From assembly GCF_008274805.1 (NCBI RefSeq), contig NZ_CP022579.1, positions 1,240,001 through 1,304,000 on the forward strand: a stretch of 64,000 nucleotides of DNA. The letters are read 5' to 3'. Under the pieces are notes generated by a model. That model had not been told where the DNA came from and did not search any database. It saw nothing but the letters and a program-made list of their open reading frames with translations. Position 1 is the first letter of the stretch; each line of letters starts with the position of its first letter. Below, piece after piece: positions 1 to 8,900 of this stretch. The position numbers and the translations under genes were made by a program. The stretch comes from Oryzomicrobium terrae. Lineage in GTDB: Bacteria; Pseudomonadota; Gammaproteobacteria; Burkholderiales; Rhodocyclaceae.

Positions 1-1118
1 TTGACCTGGATGCGCGCCCCCGGGGTCAGGCGCAGCTGGCCGTCGGTGACCACCGTCTCGTTGCCTTGCAGGCCCTGGCCGATCACCGCCAGGCCCGCCT
101 GGGTGGTGATGCCCGCCAGCTTGCGCAATTCCACCGTGTCGTTGGGGCCGACGACAAAAACGTAGGCGCCGTTGGGCCCCTGCTGGACCGCCTCGCTGGG
201 GATCACCACCGCGTTCTTTTCGGTTCCCAGCACCAGGCTGACGTTGACGAACTGGCCGGGCATCAGCCGGCTCTCGTCATTGCTCACGGTGGCCTTCATC
301 TGCACCGTGCCGGTGGTGTTGTCCACTGCGTTGTCGATGAAGCGGGCCTGGCCGGCGAAGTGCGGCGCGTTCGGGCCGGGCAGGGAAATGTCCACCGCCA
401 GGGGGCCGTGGGCGAGGGCGTCCTTGACGCGCAGCAACTGGCTTTCCGGCACGGCAAAGCTGACGTACAGGGGCTTCACCCGGTTGACCACCGCCAGCAC
501 CGTGTCGTTGGTCTTCACCCCGGCGCCGGGGAACACCAGTTTGGCGCCGACCACACCGCCGAAGGGGGCGCGGATCTCGGTGTAGGCCAGCTGCAGGCGG
601 GCGAGTTCGGCGGCTGCCCGGTCGGCGCGTACCGTGGCGGCCATAGCTTGGGCGGTGCTGCGCACCTCCGCCACTTTTTCTTCCGAAACAAAGCCCTTGG
701 CCTTCAACGCCACATAGCGTTCCACATCGGCTTCGGCCTTGGCCAGCTGGGCCTGGTCCCGGGCTTGGGCCGCCTCGGCCTGGGCCAGGCGGGCCTGGTA
801 GTCGGCCGGGTCGAGGCGCACCAGCAGGTCGCCGGTCTTGACCGTCTGTCCTTCGGTAAACGGCACCGCCAGCACCTGGCCATCGACCCGGGCGCGCAGG
901 GATACGGTTTCAAAGGCTTCGCCGCGGCCGACCACCTCGAGGCGGCGGGGCATGTCGCGGATCTGGGCGGTGGCCACGGTGACGGGCACCGGCGGCATCG
1001 GCTTGGCTGCCGTGCTCTTGGCGGCATCCGGACGCTGGCTGACCCATACGCCCACGGCGGCCACCGCCACTACGGCTGCCGTGGCAGTTCCTACGCGCAA
1101 TGCTTTTGTTGTTTTCAT
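1..1118 (-). CDS. RND efflux membrane fusion protein, C-terminus cut by window edge
   Basis: Periplasmic adaptor that would link an inner-membrane RND pump to an outer-membrane channel. About 372 codons are visible. The N-terminus starts MKTTKALRVG and has a hydrophobic signal/anchor segment at about residues 7-26. A lipoyl-like half motif follows (VDGQVLAVPFTEGQTVKTGD, about 77-96), then an alpha-hairpin rich in Ala/Glu/Arg, the second lipoyl half (YTEIRAPFGGVVG) and beta-barrel sequence with GTVQMKATVSN and LMPGQFVNVSL. All of these are typical of the AcrA/MexA/HlyD family. The start at 1118 is the ATG before the signal segment. The pump gene is expected beyond the left edge, so the substrate cannot be told. 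The leader upstream contains two strong hairpins. Confidence 0.92.
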   Translation of the reverse strand, partial: MKTTKALRVGTATAAVVAVAAVGVWVSQRPDAAKSTAAKPMPPVPVTVATAQIRDMPRRLEVVGRGEAFETVSLRARVDGQVLAVPFTEGQTVKTGDLLVRLDPADYQARLAQAEAAQARDQAQLAKAEADVERYVALKAKGFVSEEKVAEVRSTAQAMAATVRADRAAAELARLQLAYTEIRAPFGGVVGAKLVFPGAGVKTNDTVLAVVNRVKPLYVSFAVPESQLLRVKDALAHGPLAVDISLPGPNAPHFAGQARFIDNAVDNTTGTVQMKATVSNDESRLMPGQFVNVSLVLGTEKNAVVIPSEAVQQGPNGAYVFVVGPNDTVELRKLAGITTQAGLAVIGQGLQGNETVVTDGQLRLTPGARIQV

Positions 1119-1149
1119 GCCGGTATTCGGTCTGAGAGGGGTCGATAAA

Positions 1150-1201
1150 GCCGGGGCAGTCGCGGGCTGCCCCACAAGACAGCGCCACCCGAAGGTGGCG
1201 C
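1150..1201 (-). promoter_or_regulatory. Two-hairpin leader of the efflux adaptor gene
   Basis: Read on the minus strand, the leader first forms GCGCCACC-TTCG-GGTGGCGC (1182-1201), an eight-pair stem closed by a C(UUCG)G loop. It then forms a GGGGCAG/CTGCCCC stem (about 1153-1173) followed by CGGCTTTATC. The second stem plus the short T run could act as a weak attenuator. Function is inference. Confidence 0.4.
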
Positions 1202-1375
1202 GAGACCCTTATTTTCCCTGAACGGGCCGGGTTTGGGGGGAAGAATCGGTTGGGAATCGGGCGTTTTTTCAAGGCATTGGCCGGGTTTTTCGCCCATATG
1301 CTTATCAAAAAACCATCGTTCGATGGATCGGTGCCGCCGCCTACACTTTGCCTCGTGAAATTCCCCCATTCCGCC

Positions 1376-1780
1376 ATGACCCCCAGCGATCCGGCCGATG
1401 CGGCCTTTTTAGGGCACGGCGCTGCCCGGGCGACCGAGGACGGCAGTGCCGTGCCGGTGCTACCGACCCTGCAACGCAACGCCCTGCGCAAGCTGCTCGA
1501 CCGGCCCGACTTCACCCCTGCCGAGGTGGCCGCGTTGGGCTTTCGCCGTCTGCAATTGACCCGGGGCCTGGGGCGCAAGGGGCTGGACAACGTCTTGGCC
1601 TGGCTGCGCCATCACGGCCATGACCTGGAACCCCTGCCGACCCGCTGCGCCGATGGGGTGCGACGCAACCAGCGCATCGAGCGGGCCATCCACCTGCTCG
1701 AATCCCAGGGCTTCGTGGTGCTGCCCTGTTCCCCGTCGGCGGGCAGCGAGACTGGCGGCACCGGTCCGGCCGAGTCCTGA
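1376..1780 (+). CDS. Small protein with RNA polymerase alpha-CTD-like helix-hairpin fold
   Basis: A 134-residue protein of unknown role. Residues about 32-88 (QRNALRKLLDRPDFTPAEVA, then LTRGLGRKGLDNVLAWLRHHG) follow the pattern of the RNA polymerase alpha C-terminal domain: a first helix, a short helix, then a (N/G)LGxKxLxEI-like helix-hairpin and a final helix. The tail is low complexity. The ATG at 1376 was chosen because upstream in-frame sequence back to 1250 looks non-coding. It stands alone between a minus-strand efflux gene and cysB. The fold could bind DNA, but I cannot assign a function. Confidence 0.6.
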   Translation: MTPSDPADAAFLGHGAARATEDGSAVPVLPTLQRNALRKLLDRPDFTPAEVAALGFRRLQLTRGLGRKGLDNVLAWLRHHGHDLEPLPTRCADGVRRNQRIERAIHLLESQGFVVLPCSPSAGSETGGTGPAES

Positions 1781-1846
1781 AACGAAGGGAGGAAGAGTGA
1801 AAATTCGTTTATATCTAAATTGAATTTGTTTTTAGGTATTCAGTAT

Positions 1847-1877
1847 TTCAGTTCATAAGCAAGCCTCCCTAGACTCC
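1847..1877 (+). promoter_or_regulatory. Putative CysB-dependent promoter of the cysB-like gene
   Basis: GTTCATAAG lies at 1851-1859 and TCCCTAGACTCC at 1866-1877. TAGACT (1870-1875) can serve as a weak -10, with only TTCAGT at the -35 position, which suits an activator-dependent promoter. Both elements recur in the same order upstream of the second sulfonate-type transporter (32407-32432). The first also recurs upstream of the ssu operon (15558-15566). Confidence 0.5.
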
Positions 1878-1962
1878 TTGCCAATGACCTTTTAATGGGA
1901 TTGGAGTCCGTCATGTTGCAACGTATTTCCACCGGGCCCGTACCCGGCGCGGGGGAGGCGCG

Positions 1963-2901
1963 ATGAACTTTCAGCAACTGCGCATCATCCGTGAAACCCT
2001 GCGCCAGGATTTCAACCTGACCGAGGTGGCCAACGCCCTGTACACCTCCCAGCCCGGCGTCAGCAAGCACATCAAGGATCTGGAAGACGAGCTCGGCGTC
2101 GAGATCTTCGTCCGCCGCGGCAAGCGCCTGCTCGGCCTGACCGAGCCGGGCAAGGAACTGGCGGTGGTAGTGGAGCGGATGCTGATCGACGCCCAGAACC
2201 TGCGCCGCATCGCCGATCACTTCGCCAGCCGCGAAACCGGCCACTTCGTCGTCGCCACCACCCACACCCAGGCCCGCTACGCCCTGCCGCAGATCATCAA
2301 GTGGTTCAAGGCCGACTACCCCAAGGTGCACCTCACCCTGCTCCAGGGCAGCCCCCGGGAAATCGCCGAGATGCTGGTGGCCGGCGAGGCCGACATCGGC
2401 ATCGCCACCGAAGGGCTGAACAAGTTTCCCGAACTGGTCACCTTTCCCTGCTACACCTGGAGCCACGCGGTGATCGTGCCCCACGGCCACCCCTTGCTGG
2501 ATCTGCCGGAAATCACCCTGGAGGCCCTGGGCGACTACCCGATCATCACCTACCACGAAGGCTTCACTGGCCGCGCCCACATCGACCAGGCCTTCGCCGC
2601 CGCCGGGGTGGTGCCGGACATCGTGCTCTCGGCCATCGACGCCGACGTGATCAAGACCTACGTGGGCCTGGACCTGGGGGTGGGCATCGTCGCCTCCATG
2701 GCCTACGACGCCGAGCGGGACCGCAACCTGGTGATGATCCCGGTGCCCGGCCTGTTCCCGGCCAACACCACCCGGCTGGCGGTGCGACGCGGCGCCTACC
2801 TGCGCAGCTACGCCCATGCCTTCATCGAGAAGGTGTCGCCGGACCTGGGCGAGGAGGTAGTCAAATCGGCCCTCAAGCAGCCCGCCGGGGCGGAGGCCTG
2901 A
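1963..2901 (+). CDS. cysB: LysR-family sulfur regulator, CysB/Cbl type
   Basis: A 312-residue transcription factor of the CysB/Cbl group, which activates sulfate and sulfonate genes and responds to acetylserine, sulfate or APS. The start MNFQQLRIIRETLRQDFNLT and the helix-turn-helix with TSQPGVSKHIKDLEDELG (residues about 28-45) are close to CysB. The effector domain keeps TTHTQARYALP, a CysB-like sulfate-site region. Length is slightly below the enterobacterial CysB (324). The gene is followed one base later by an arsR-type gene, so the two are probably co-transcribed. Three sulfur loci in the window share an upstream element that this protein may bind; that last point is inference. Confidence 0.9.
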   Translation: MNFQQLRIIRETLRQDFNLTEVANALYTSQPGVSKHIKDLEDELGVEIFVRRGKRLLGLTEPGKELAVVVERMLIDAQNLRRIADHFASRETGHFVVATTHTQARYALPQIIKWFKADYPKVHLTLLQGSPREIAEMLVAGEADIGIATEGLNKFPELVTFPCYTWSHAVIVPHGHPLLDLPEITLEALGDYPIITYHEGFTGRAHIDQAFAAAGVVPDIVLSAIDADVIKTYVGLDLGVGIVASMAYDAERDRNLVMIPVPGLFPANTTRLAVRRGAYLRSYAHAFIEKVSPDLGEEVVKSALKQPAGAEA

Positions 2902-2902
2902 G

Positions 2903-3247
2903 ATGGGGGGCGCTCTGCAAAATACGTCCCCCGCCCTGGGCGCCACTGGCTTCAACGACGCCGAAATCGAGCGCACCGCCCGGGTCTTTCAGGCCATCGC
3001 CCACCCGCTGCGGCTGTCCATTGTCTGCGTCCTGGCCGAGGGCGAGGCCTGCGTCCAGGACATCCTGGCGTCGCTGCGCCAGTGCGGTGTCCATACCTCC
3101 CAGCCGAACATCTCCCAGCACCTGGCGATGCTCTACGACCGGGGCATCCTGGCCTCGCGCAAGGAGGCCAACCGGGTCATCTACGGCGTCCGCGATACGC
3201 GCCTGCTCGACTTCATGGGACTGATGCGCGACGTCTATTGCCCCTGA
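2903..3247 (+). CDS. ArsR-family regulator with BigR/SqrR-like cysteine pair
   Basis: A 114-residue winged-helix repressor. The pattern FQAIAHPLRLSIVCVLAEGE, the recognition helix region TSQPNISQHLAMLYDRGIL (about 65-83) and a beta-wing with ANRVIYGVRD are ArsR hallmarks. Cys42 in the second helix and Cys113 near the C-terminus (MRDVYCP) sit where the BigR/SqrR/YgaV sulfide or persulfide sensors have their redox cysteine pair. There are extra cysteines at 50 and 61, and an RQCGVHT stretch before the recognition helix. It begins one base after the cysB-like stop, so a sulfur-sensing role is plausible. An arsenic or metal sensor cannot be excluded because Cys50 occupies the ELCV-like position. 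Confidence 0.8.
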   Translation: MGGALQNTSPALGATGFNDAEIERTARVFQAIAHPLRLSIVCVLAEGEACVQDILASLRQCGVHTSQPNISQHLAMLYDRGILASRKEANRVIYGVRDTRLLDFMGLMRDVYCP

Positions 3248-3267
3248 GGCTGTCCCAAGAGCAAGGC

Positions 3268-3310
3268 GGGGCGCGGTTTTCCAGAGGGTATGCCTGGAAT
3301 GCCGCGCCCC
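3268..3310. repeat. Intergenic hairpin repeat, copy A
   Basis: GGGGCGCGG (3268-3276) pairs with CCGCGCCCC (3302-3310), and inside it TTCCAG (3279-3284) pairs with CTGGAA (3294-3299), around the loop AGGGTATGC. The GGTATGCC/TGGA core and GCGCGG arms recur near 23010-23090, 36728-36832 and 63379-63436. Confidence 0.6.
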
Positions 3311-3327
3311 ATAACGATCTCCAGCTT

Positions 3328-3380
3328 GCCTGCCCGAAGAGCCAATGCTGACGAGGGGTTCCGGGCAGGCTGTTTTTATT
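3328..3380 (+). terminator. Rho-independent-like terminator after the arsR-type gene
   Basis: GCCTGCCCG (3328-3336) pairs with CGGGCAGGC (3362-3370), and TGTTTTTATTT follows. The loop is long (25 nt), but the T run and position fit termination of the cysB-arsR unit. Confidence 0.5.
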
Positions 3381-3492
3381 TCTCCGACGCGAAGGCGAGG
3401 GAGGCGGCAGGCGGAATGAACCTTCCCGCCGTGCCGCCCTCAATTCGCAGGTGCTGCAGCATCCGCACCCCCAACATCATCCGGAGAAAAAA

Positions 3493-3906
3493 ATGAAAAC
3501 TCGCGAAGCCCTGACCCTGGACGACGTCAAGAAGATTGCCGCCGCCGCCGAGGCTGAAGCGCTCAAGCACCACTGGCCGGTGACCATCGCCATCTGCGAC
3601 GATGGCGGCCACCTGCTGTGGCTGCAGCGCCTCGACGGCGCCGCGCCGGTAAGCAGCGAGGTGGCGCCCGGCAAGGCCCGCGCCGCCGCCATCGGGCGCA
3701 AGCCGAGCAAGGCCTTCGAGGACATGATCAACGGCGGCCGCTTCGCCGCCCTGAACATGCCGGTGATGCCCCTGGAAGGGGGCGAAATGATCGTGGTGAA
3801 CGGCACCGTCATCGGCGCCGTCGGTGTCTCCGGCGTCAAGGCGGCGGAAGATGCCCAAGTGGCCCGGGCCGGCGTTGCCGCCATCGGTGCCCAGGTCAGC
3901 CTGTAA
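3493..3906 (+). CDS. GlcG/HbpS-family (DUF336) protein
   Basis: A 137-residue protein of the GlcG/HbpS family, an alpha/beta fold of which HbpS binds haem. Many members sit beside catabolic or redox genes with no proven activity. Visible signatures are AIAICDDGGHLLWLQRLDGA-type sequence (VTIAICDDGGHLL at about 33-45), PGKARAAAIGRKPSKAFED and the closing GAVGVSGVKAAEDAQVA segment. The ATG at 3493 follows a CCGGAGA ribosome-binding site. No signal peptide is seen, so it is probably cytoplasmic. It stands alone between a terminator and a convergent CBS gene. Confidence 0.85.
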   Translation: MKTREALTLDDVKKIAAAAEAEALKHHWPVTIAICDDGGHLLWLQRLDGAAPVSSEVAPGKARAAAIGRKPSKAFEDMINGGRFAALNMPVMPLEGGEMIVVNGTVIGAVGVSGVKAAEDAQVARAGVAAIGAQVSL

Positions 3907-4029
3907 GCTGTCAGCGCCGCGCCGAGGCCTCCCACGCGCCGCCGCTCCCGCCTGGGGCGGCGGCGCGCAGCGTTTAACCCCGGCTCCGGTGGCCGGTCGG
4001 CCGTGTTCGGCATGAGGTGCCGAAGCGCG

Positions 4030-4449
4030 TCAGCAAATCCGTTCCCACAGGCAGGTCTCGTCTTCCAGGCGGTCCAGTTCCAGACCCTTGAAGTCGCCTC
4101 GGGAGACGATGCCGAGCACCTTGCCGTCAGCGACGATGGGCAGGTGGCGGTAGCCGCCGTCGCTCATCATGCGCAAGGCATCGATCGCGGTGCGCTCGGG
4201 AGCGATGGTGTCCGGCTCGGCGGTCATCACCGCCGCCAGGATGGTTTCGGCCGGATCGCGCCCTTCGGCCAGGGCGCGCACCGCATCCCGCCCGGTAAAG
4301 ATGCCCACCAGCTTGCCGCTCTTAACCACCAGCACCGCGCCGACGCGGCGCTCCCACATGCGCTTGCAGGCATGCTGAACCGATTCCCCCGGCGCCAGCG
4401 TGAGCGGCTCCTGATCCTTGACGATGTACGCCAAGCAACGGTTGGTCAT
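4030..4449 (-). CDS. CBS-domain pair protein
   Basis: A 139-residue stand-alone protein of two CBS motifs (about residues 12-65 and 78-133). Both carry typical turns: VGIFTGRDAVRAL in the first, and MMSDGGYRHLPIVADGKVLGIVSRGD in the second. CBS pairs usually bind adenosyl ligands (AMP, ATP, NAD, SAM) and report energy or redox state. No catalytic partner domain is fused here. The gene is monocistronic and convergent with the HbpS-like gene. The ligand is unknown. Confidence 0.88.
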   Translation of the reverse strand: MTNRCLAYIVKDQEPLTLAPGESVQHACKRMWERRVGAVLVVKSGKLVGIFTGRDAVRALAEGRDPAETILAAVMTAEPDTIAPERTAIDALRMMSDGGYRHLPIVADGKVLGIVSRGDFKGLELDRLEDETCLWERIC

Positions 4450-4669
4450 GATTGCCCCCTTCCCGATGAAATTGGTAGATAACCCATTTCACTATAGGGC
4501 GGCCTTCAGGCCGGGAAAGACCTTTCGGATGAAAGGGGCAAGGCGGCGAGGAAAGGTGGGGAAAGGTGAAATAACGGGGGGGGTGGGGGCGGGTGATAAC
4601 GTCCGAATAAGCGGCGCAGGCAGGGGCTCCCCCCGCAGATCCGGTGCGGAGTCGGAGCCGCCCAGCGTT

Positions 4670-5470
4670 TTAGCCGAGCAGGCCCTTGAGGCCGGTGTAG
4701 ATCGACAGGGCGGTGGTGCCGATGGCCACCAGTGAACTGCTCACCTCATTGATCTTGCGCACGCTGTCCTGGATCTTCTCGATGCTCGGCGGCCCGCTGA
4801 CCAGGTGGCGGGCCAGGGCCAGGGTCAGCCCGTTGCCCTGCAGTTCAGCCTCGGCCAGCACCACCGGCCGGTTTGCCCGCAGGCGTCCGAGCAGCATGCC
4901 GGTGAGGTAGCTGAAGCCGACGCTGGCCGCGTACTCGGCGAATTCGCGCCACTCGACCCGGCCCTGGGGCAGCCAGGGGACGCCATCGGTGTAGGCCACC
5001 ACGCCGCTCATGCCCAGCACCGCCAGGGCCGCCATGGCAAAGGCCGCCAGGGCGCCCTTGACCAGGGAGCGGGGGGCGTTGCGCAGGAGCAGAAAGCCGA
5101 AGGGCAGGGGGATGAGCAGGGACACCAGGCGCAGGTACAGGGTGTTCAGGTCGAACAGCACCACGATCAGGCCATGGGCCACCAGCAGAAGCAGCAGGGG
5201 CATGCCCCAATAGCGCAGCCAGTCGCCGGCACCGATCGTGGCCGGCGCGGCGGGGGAGGGCGCCAGCGGCGCTGCGTCTGCCGTGCCGCCCTGGCCTTCC
5301 AGCGCCCGCAGGCGCGCCTGCAAGTCGGCGATTGCGGGCTGGTCGGCCAGTTGGGCTTCCAGCTCGGCGATGCGCGCCAGGAGGGGTTTGAAGAGGAACA
5401 GGTCGCGGCGGCAGACCGGGCAGACCAGGGCCTCCCGGGCGATTTCCGAGGTGCAGTAGGGGCACTTCAT
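4670..5470 (-). CDS. Zinc-ribbon multi-pass membrane protein of the CHAT operon
   Basis: A 266-residue protein with an N-terminal double-CxxC zinc ribbon (C3, C6, C17, C20), then a charged heptad-like stretch at about 28-66 (LLARIAELEAQL...) and four or so hydrophobic segments between about 88 and 205, such as GMPLLLLLVAHGLIVVLF. A C-terminal amphipathic helix ends in a short hydrophobic tail. It starts 6 bases after the stop of the upstream exported protein, so it is the last gene of a three-gene operon led by the TPR-CHAT protein. I do not recognise the family. A cytoplasmic zinc ribbon with a membrane body could link an inner-membrane signal to the exported partners. Confidence 0.8.
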   Translation of the reverse strand: MKCPYCTSEIAREALVCPVCRRDLFLFKPLLARIAELEAQLADQPAIADLQARLRALEGQGGTADAAPLAPSPAAPATIGAGDWLRYWGMPLLLLLVAHGLIVVLFDLNTLYLRLVSLLIPLPFGFLLLRNAPRSLVKGALAAFAMAALAVLGMSGVVAYTDGVPWLPQGRVEWREFAEYAASVGFSYLTGMLLGRLRANRPVVLAEAELQGNGLTLALARHLVSGPPSIEKIQDSVRKINEVSSSLVAIGTTALSIYTGLKGLLG

Positions 5471-5476
5471 CGGCGC

Positions 5477-5923
5477 TTACTTGGCCACGTTGAGCTGCAG
5501 CACGGTGGAGGTCTGGCGCCCTTCGCTGTCCTGGACGGTGACCCGGATCTGGTGCTCGCCGGGAGGCACCTCGGCGCCACTGAGATCGATGCCGCCGGCG
5601 CTCAGGCCGGGTTTCACCCGGGGCAACAGATCCACTGGGGTGGCCTTCAGGTAGGTGACGGAAACCGTGGCCGGGTCGATCTTGGCGCCGCCCCGGGGCT
5701 CGAAAGCCACCTTGAAGGCGAACGGCGATTTGACCGCGCCAGCCGCCGGGTCGGGAGACAGCAGCTTGACCCCGGGCCCCCGGGTGATGCCCCGGGTGGT
5801 GAGGCCCCCGGCCGCCGCCGGCAGGCGGGCCTCGTCCTCTTTGATCAGGGTCACGGCGAAGGCGCTGGCGCTGCAGGCCAGCAGCACGGCGCCGAGGGTC
5901 AGGATTCGGGACATCGTTTTCAT
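5477..5923 (-). CDS. Small exported Ig-like protein in the CHAT operon
   Basis: A 148-residue protein with a clear Sec signal peptide (MSRILTLGAVLLACSASAFA, cleavage expected near residue 23). The mature part ends in a single beta-sandwich-like unit with SPDPAAGAVKSPFAFKVAF, PPGEHQIRVTVQDSEGR and a final VLQLNV strand, as in bacterial Ig-like domains. The ATG at 5923 follows AGGAG; the upstream in-frame extension is antisense to the CHAT gene end and is not credible. It begins 16 bases after the CHAT stop. A binding or scaffolding role beside the exported CHAT protein is inference. Confidence 0.8.
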   Translation of the reverse strand: MKTMSRILTLGAVLLACSASAFAVTLIKEDEARLPAAAGGLTTRGITRGPGVKLLSPDPAAGAVKSPFAFKVAFEPRGGAKIDPATVSVTYLKATPVDLLPRVKPGLSAGGIDLSGAEVPPGEHQIRVTVQDSEGRQTSTVLQLNVAK

Positions 5924-5939
5924 TGCATTTCTCCTGGCA

Positions 5940-8900
5940 TCAATCGCCCACCACGACAAAAGGCGCCCAGAACAAGGGATGGGCGTAACTGAAATTGGTC
6001 TTGCCGGTCTTGGCATCGACGCTGCCCGGGCCATCGCGCAGGGCGGCCATGGCCTGGCGCAGGGCTTCGGCCTTGGCCAGGCCGGGGGTGTGCACCTGGC
6101 GCTTGAACAGGTCGGTCATGATCAGCCGGGCGGCCACGGTTTCCACCGGCCAGTTGGACACCAGCAGGGCCCGGGCGCCAGCGTAGAAGAAGGCCCGGCC
6201 CAGGCCGGACACCGCTTCGGCGCCGTTGCCGTCCCCGGCGGCGGTATTGCAGGCGGAGAGTACCACCCAATCGGCATTGAGCTTGAGGCCGAGGATCTCG
6301 TCCAGGGTGAGCAGGCCGTCGCCCTGGCCGCCGCTCACCTCCGGCGCGCTCAGGGCCAGGGCCGGCTCGTCCAGGCCGTTCAGGTCGCCGGGCACCAGCC
6401 CGTGGGTGGCGAACATCACCACCCGCCGGTTGGCCAGGTCGGCGGCCAAGACCGACTGCTCGCTGGCCCGGCTTTGCAGGTAGATGTCGCCGTCGCCGGC
6501 GGCGCCGAGCACCTGGGCGATCTCGCGGATTTCGCTGCCGGTGTCGGGCAGGCGCGGCAACTGGGCCAGCTCGGCCGAATCGACGCCACTGGTCTTGGGG
6601 GTGTTGCGCCGCTTGAGCGGCACGCCCCGGGTGGCCATGCCCGCGGCCGGGGCGGCTGCCGCCAGCCTGGCCTGCTCGGTGCTGAACAGGGGGTCGCCGA
6701 ACCCGATGAAGGGGCGGCGCTGGGCCGGCCCCGGCTTGAGGGCGCGCAGGCTGGCCAGGGCCGTGACCGAGGGCAGCTGGGCAATGGCCGCCTGCTTGGC
6801 CAGCCAGGGCAGGTCCCGGTAGCCGGCGAAGGGCACGCCGCTCTTGGCGGGCTGGGGCGCGGCGTCGGTGAGCAGCACGCTCAGGGGCAGCTGGCCGAGT
6901 TCGCCGTGGGGCACGGCCAGGATCACCTGGGCGCCCTGCCAGGCCGCCTGCACCGGCTGGAGGAGGTGCTGGTAGAGGCGGTAGGCGGCCGCCACGTCGA
7001 AGGCGGGGATTTCCTCGATGGTGCTGGCCGCCGGGTCCAGGGCGCGGCGCAGCGTGGCCACTTCGCCAGCCATGGCGCGGCGGGACAGGGCCACCGGGGC
7101 GAAGCGGGCCTGGCCCTGGGCGGGTAGGGCCCAGACTTGGCCCCCTTCCTCGCCGAAGTACCAGGCCACCAGCACTTCGCCCGGGTGTAGGCGGCGGCGC
7201 GCTTCTTCCAGGGTGACCGGCTTCGGGTCCACCAGCTGGGCGTAGTCGGGGAAGCGCTTGACGATCTCCTGGCGGTAGCCTTCCCGCTGGCGGCGCAGGG
7301 TGGCGATGTCGCTGCGGATGTTGTCCTGGATCTTGGGCAGCTGCTGGTCCGGCGGAGCGGAGAGGAGCTGGGTGAGCAGGTTGTTGAGGGAATTGACCCG
7401 CCGCTGGGCGTCCTGCTCCTGGCGGGCCAGGTCGGCCAGGACCGGATCGTCGATGCGGGCCCGGGCGGCGCTGGCGGTCAGGGCCCGTTGCACGCCGCTG
7501 GAACGGGCGATGTCGGCCAGGCGGAAGGATTCGGCGGCGATATCGAACCCGGGGGGCAGGTTGTGCGGCGTCTGGGGCAGCTGACCGAGCAGGTGCAGGT
7601 AGCTTTCCAGCACCAGCAGCAGGCGACGCTGCCGTTTCAGGCTGCCGGTCTCGGCTTCGCTGTCGCTGCGCGCCTGGTCGAGCAGGACGGGAACGGCCTG
7701 GGAAAAGGCGGCAAAGGCCCGGGCATGGTCGCCCAGGGCTGCCAGGGCCATGGCGTGGAAGCCGCGCACCTCGGCGGTCCGGGCGGCGTTGTCGCCAAAT
7801 TTGCGGCTGGCCGTGGCGAGCATGGTGGCGGCCATCCGTTCCGCCCCCGGGGCCTTGCCGGTGCGCAGCAGGGCCAGCACCCAGTCCAGGTCGCCGGAAT
7901 CCGCCTTGGCCAGGAGGTCCGGGTCGCTGGCGATGCCGGCGCGCATGGCGTCGAACACGGCGATCGCCTCCGGGTAACGGCCCTGGGCCACCAGGGCGCT
8001 GCCCAGGACGCGCCGGCCATCGGCCAGGGTGAGGGAATCGGGGGCCGTGCCGGCGCTCTCGAAGGCCTCCAGGGAGGCCTGGGCCAGGCGGGTCGCTTCG
8101 GCGTAGCGTCCTTCCTCGGCAATGATCGCCGCCAGCAGGCGCAGATCCCGGGCGGTGTCGATCGAATCCCGCCCGACCCGTTCCAGTGAGTCGCGCAGGG
8201 CCTGGCGGGCCCAGATTTCCGCCTCCGTCGTCCTGCCCTGGGAGAGCAGGGTCCCGGCCAGGTTGCGCTTGATCGCTTCCCGGGCCTGCAGCACGGAATT
8301 GCGCGAGGGCAGATCCTGCTCCACCGATGACACCTCGGGCAGGGTCGTGAAGAACAGTTCGTTTTCCTTGAGGGCCTGGCGATAGGCCCGTTCCGCCTCG
8401 ACGAAGCGTCCTTCGGCGACGAACAGTTCGCCCCGGGCCCGCTCGTAATTGGCCGTCCAGGCGTGGCCATAGTTGGGCCAGTTCCTCGTGCGTTTGAGGA
8501 GGGCGAGGACGTCGTCCAGGTCGCGCAGGCGTGCCCGGGCACCGTCGAAGTCCCCCAGGCGGGTGAGCAGGTGGGCCGCCAGCTGGTAGGCGCCGGTGAG
8601 CTTGCCTTTCTGGTTCTGGTTGGCCCGGATCGCCTCTTCGCAATAGCGCAGCGCGGTGAGCAGGTTGCCGCCGGCCGATTCGGCCGCACCCAGTTCGCGC
8701 AGGGCGCGCAGGTGGCCGGGACTACCCGGGGCGGCCAGCTCCCGGGCCTGACGTAGATCCTCGATCTGCTGGCGGATGCGCCCGACCTGGCCGGCGGCCC
8801 GGCCCCGTTGCCAGTAGAACTCGAACAGGGCGGTCCGGTCCGCGGTGGCCGGGGGCGGCGCATCGGCGGCGCGCAGGGCCTGGGCGGCCACCGCCGGATC

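Noticed and set aside
66-1148. Long Gly/His/Val-rich open frame on the plus strand opposite the efflux adaptor
   Set aside because: It is the antisense shadow of a clear RND adaptor gene; its composition is typical of GC-rich antisense frames and it has no motif.
5655-7127. Long open frame opposite the CHAT gene
   Set aside because: The minus-strand CHAT protein has signal peptide, repeats and catalytic motifs; the plus-strand frame has none.
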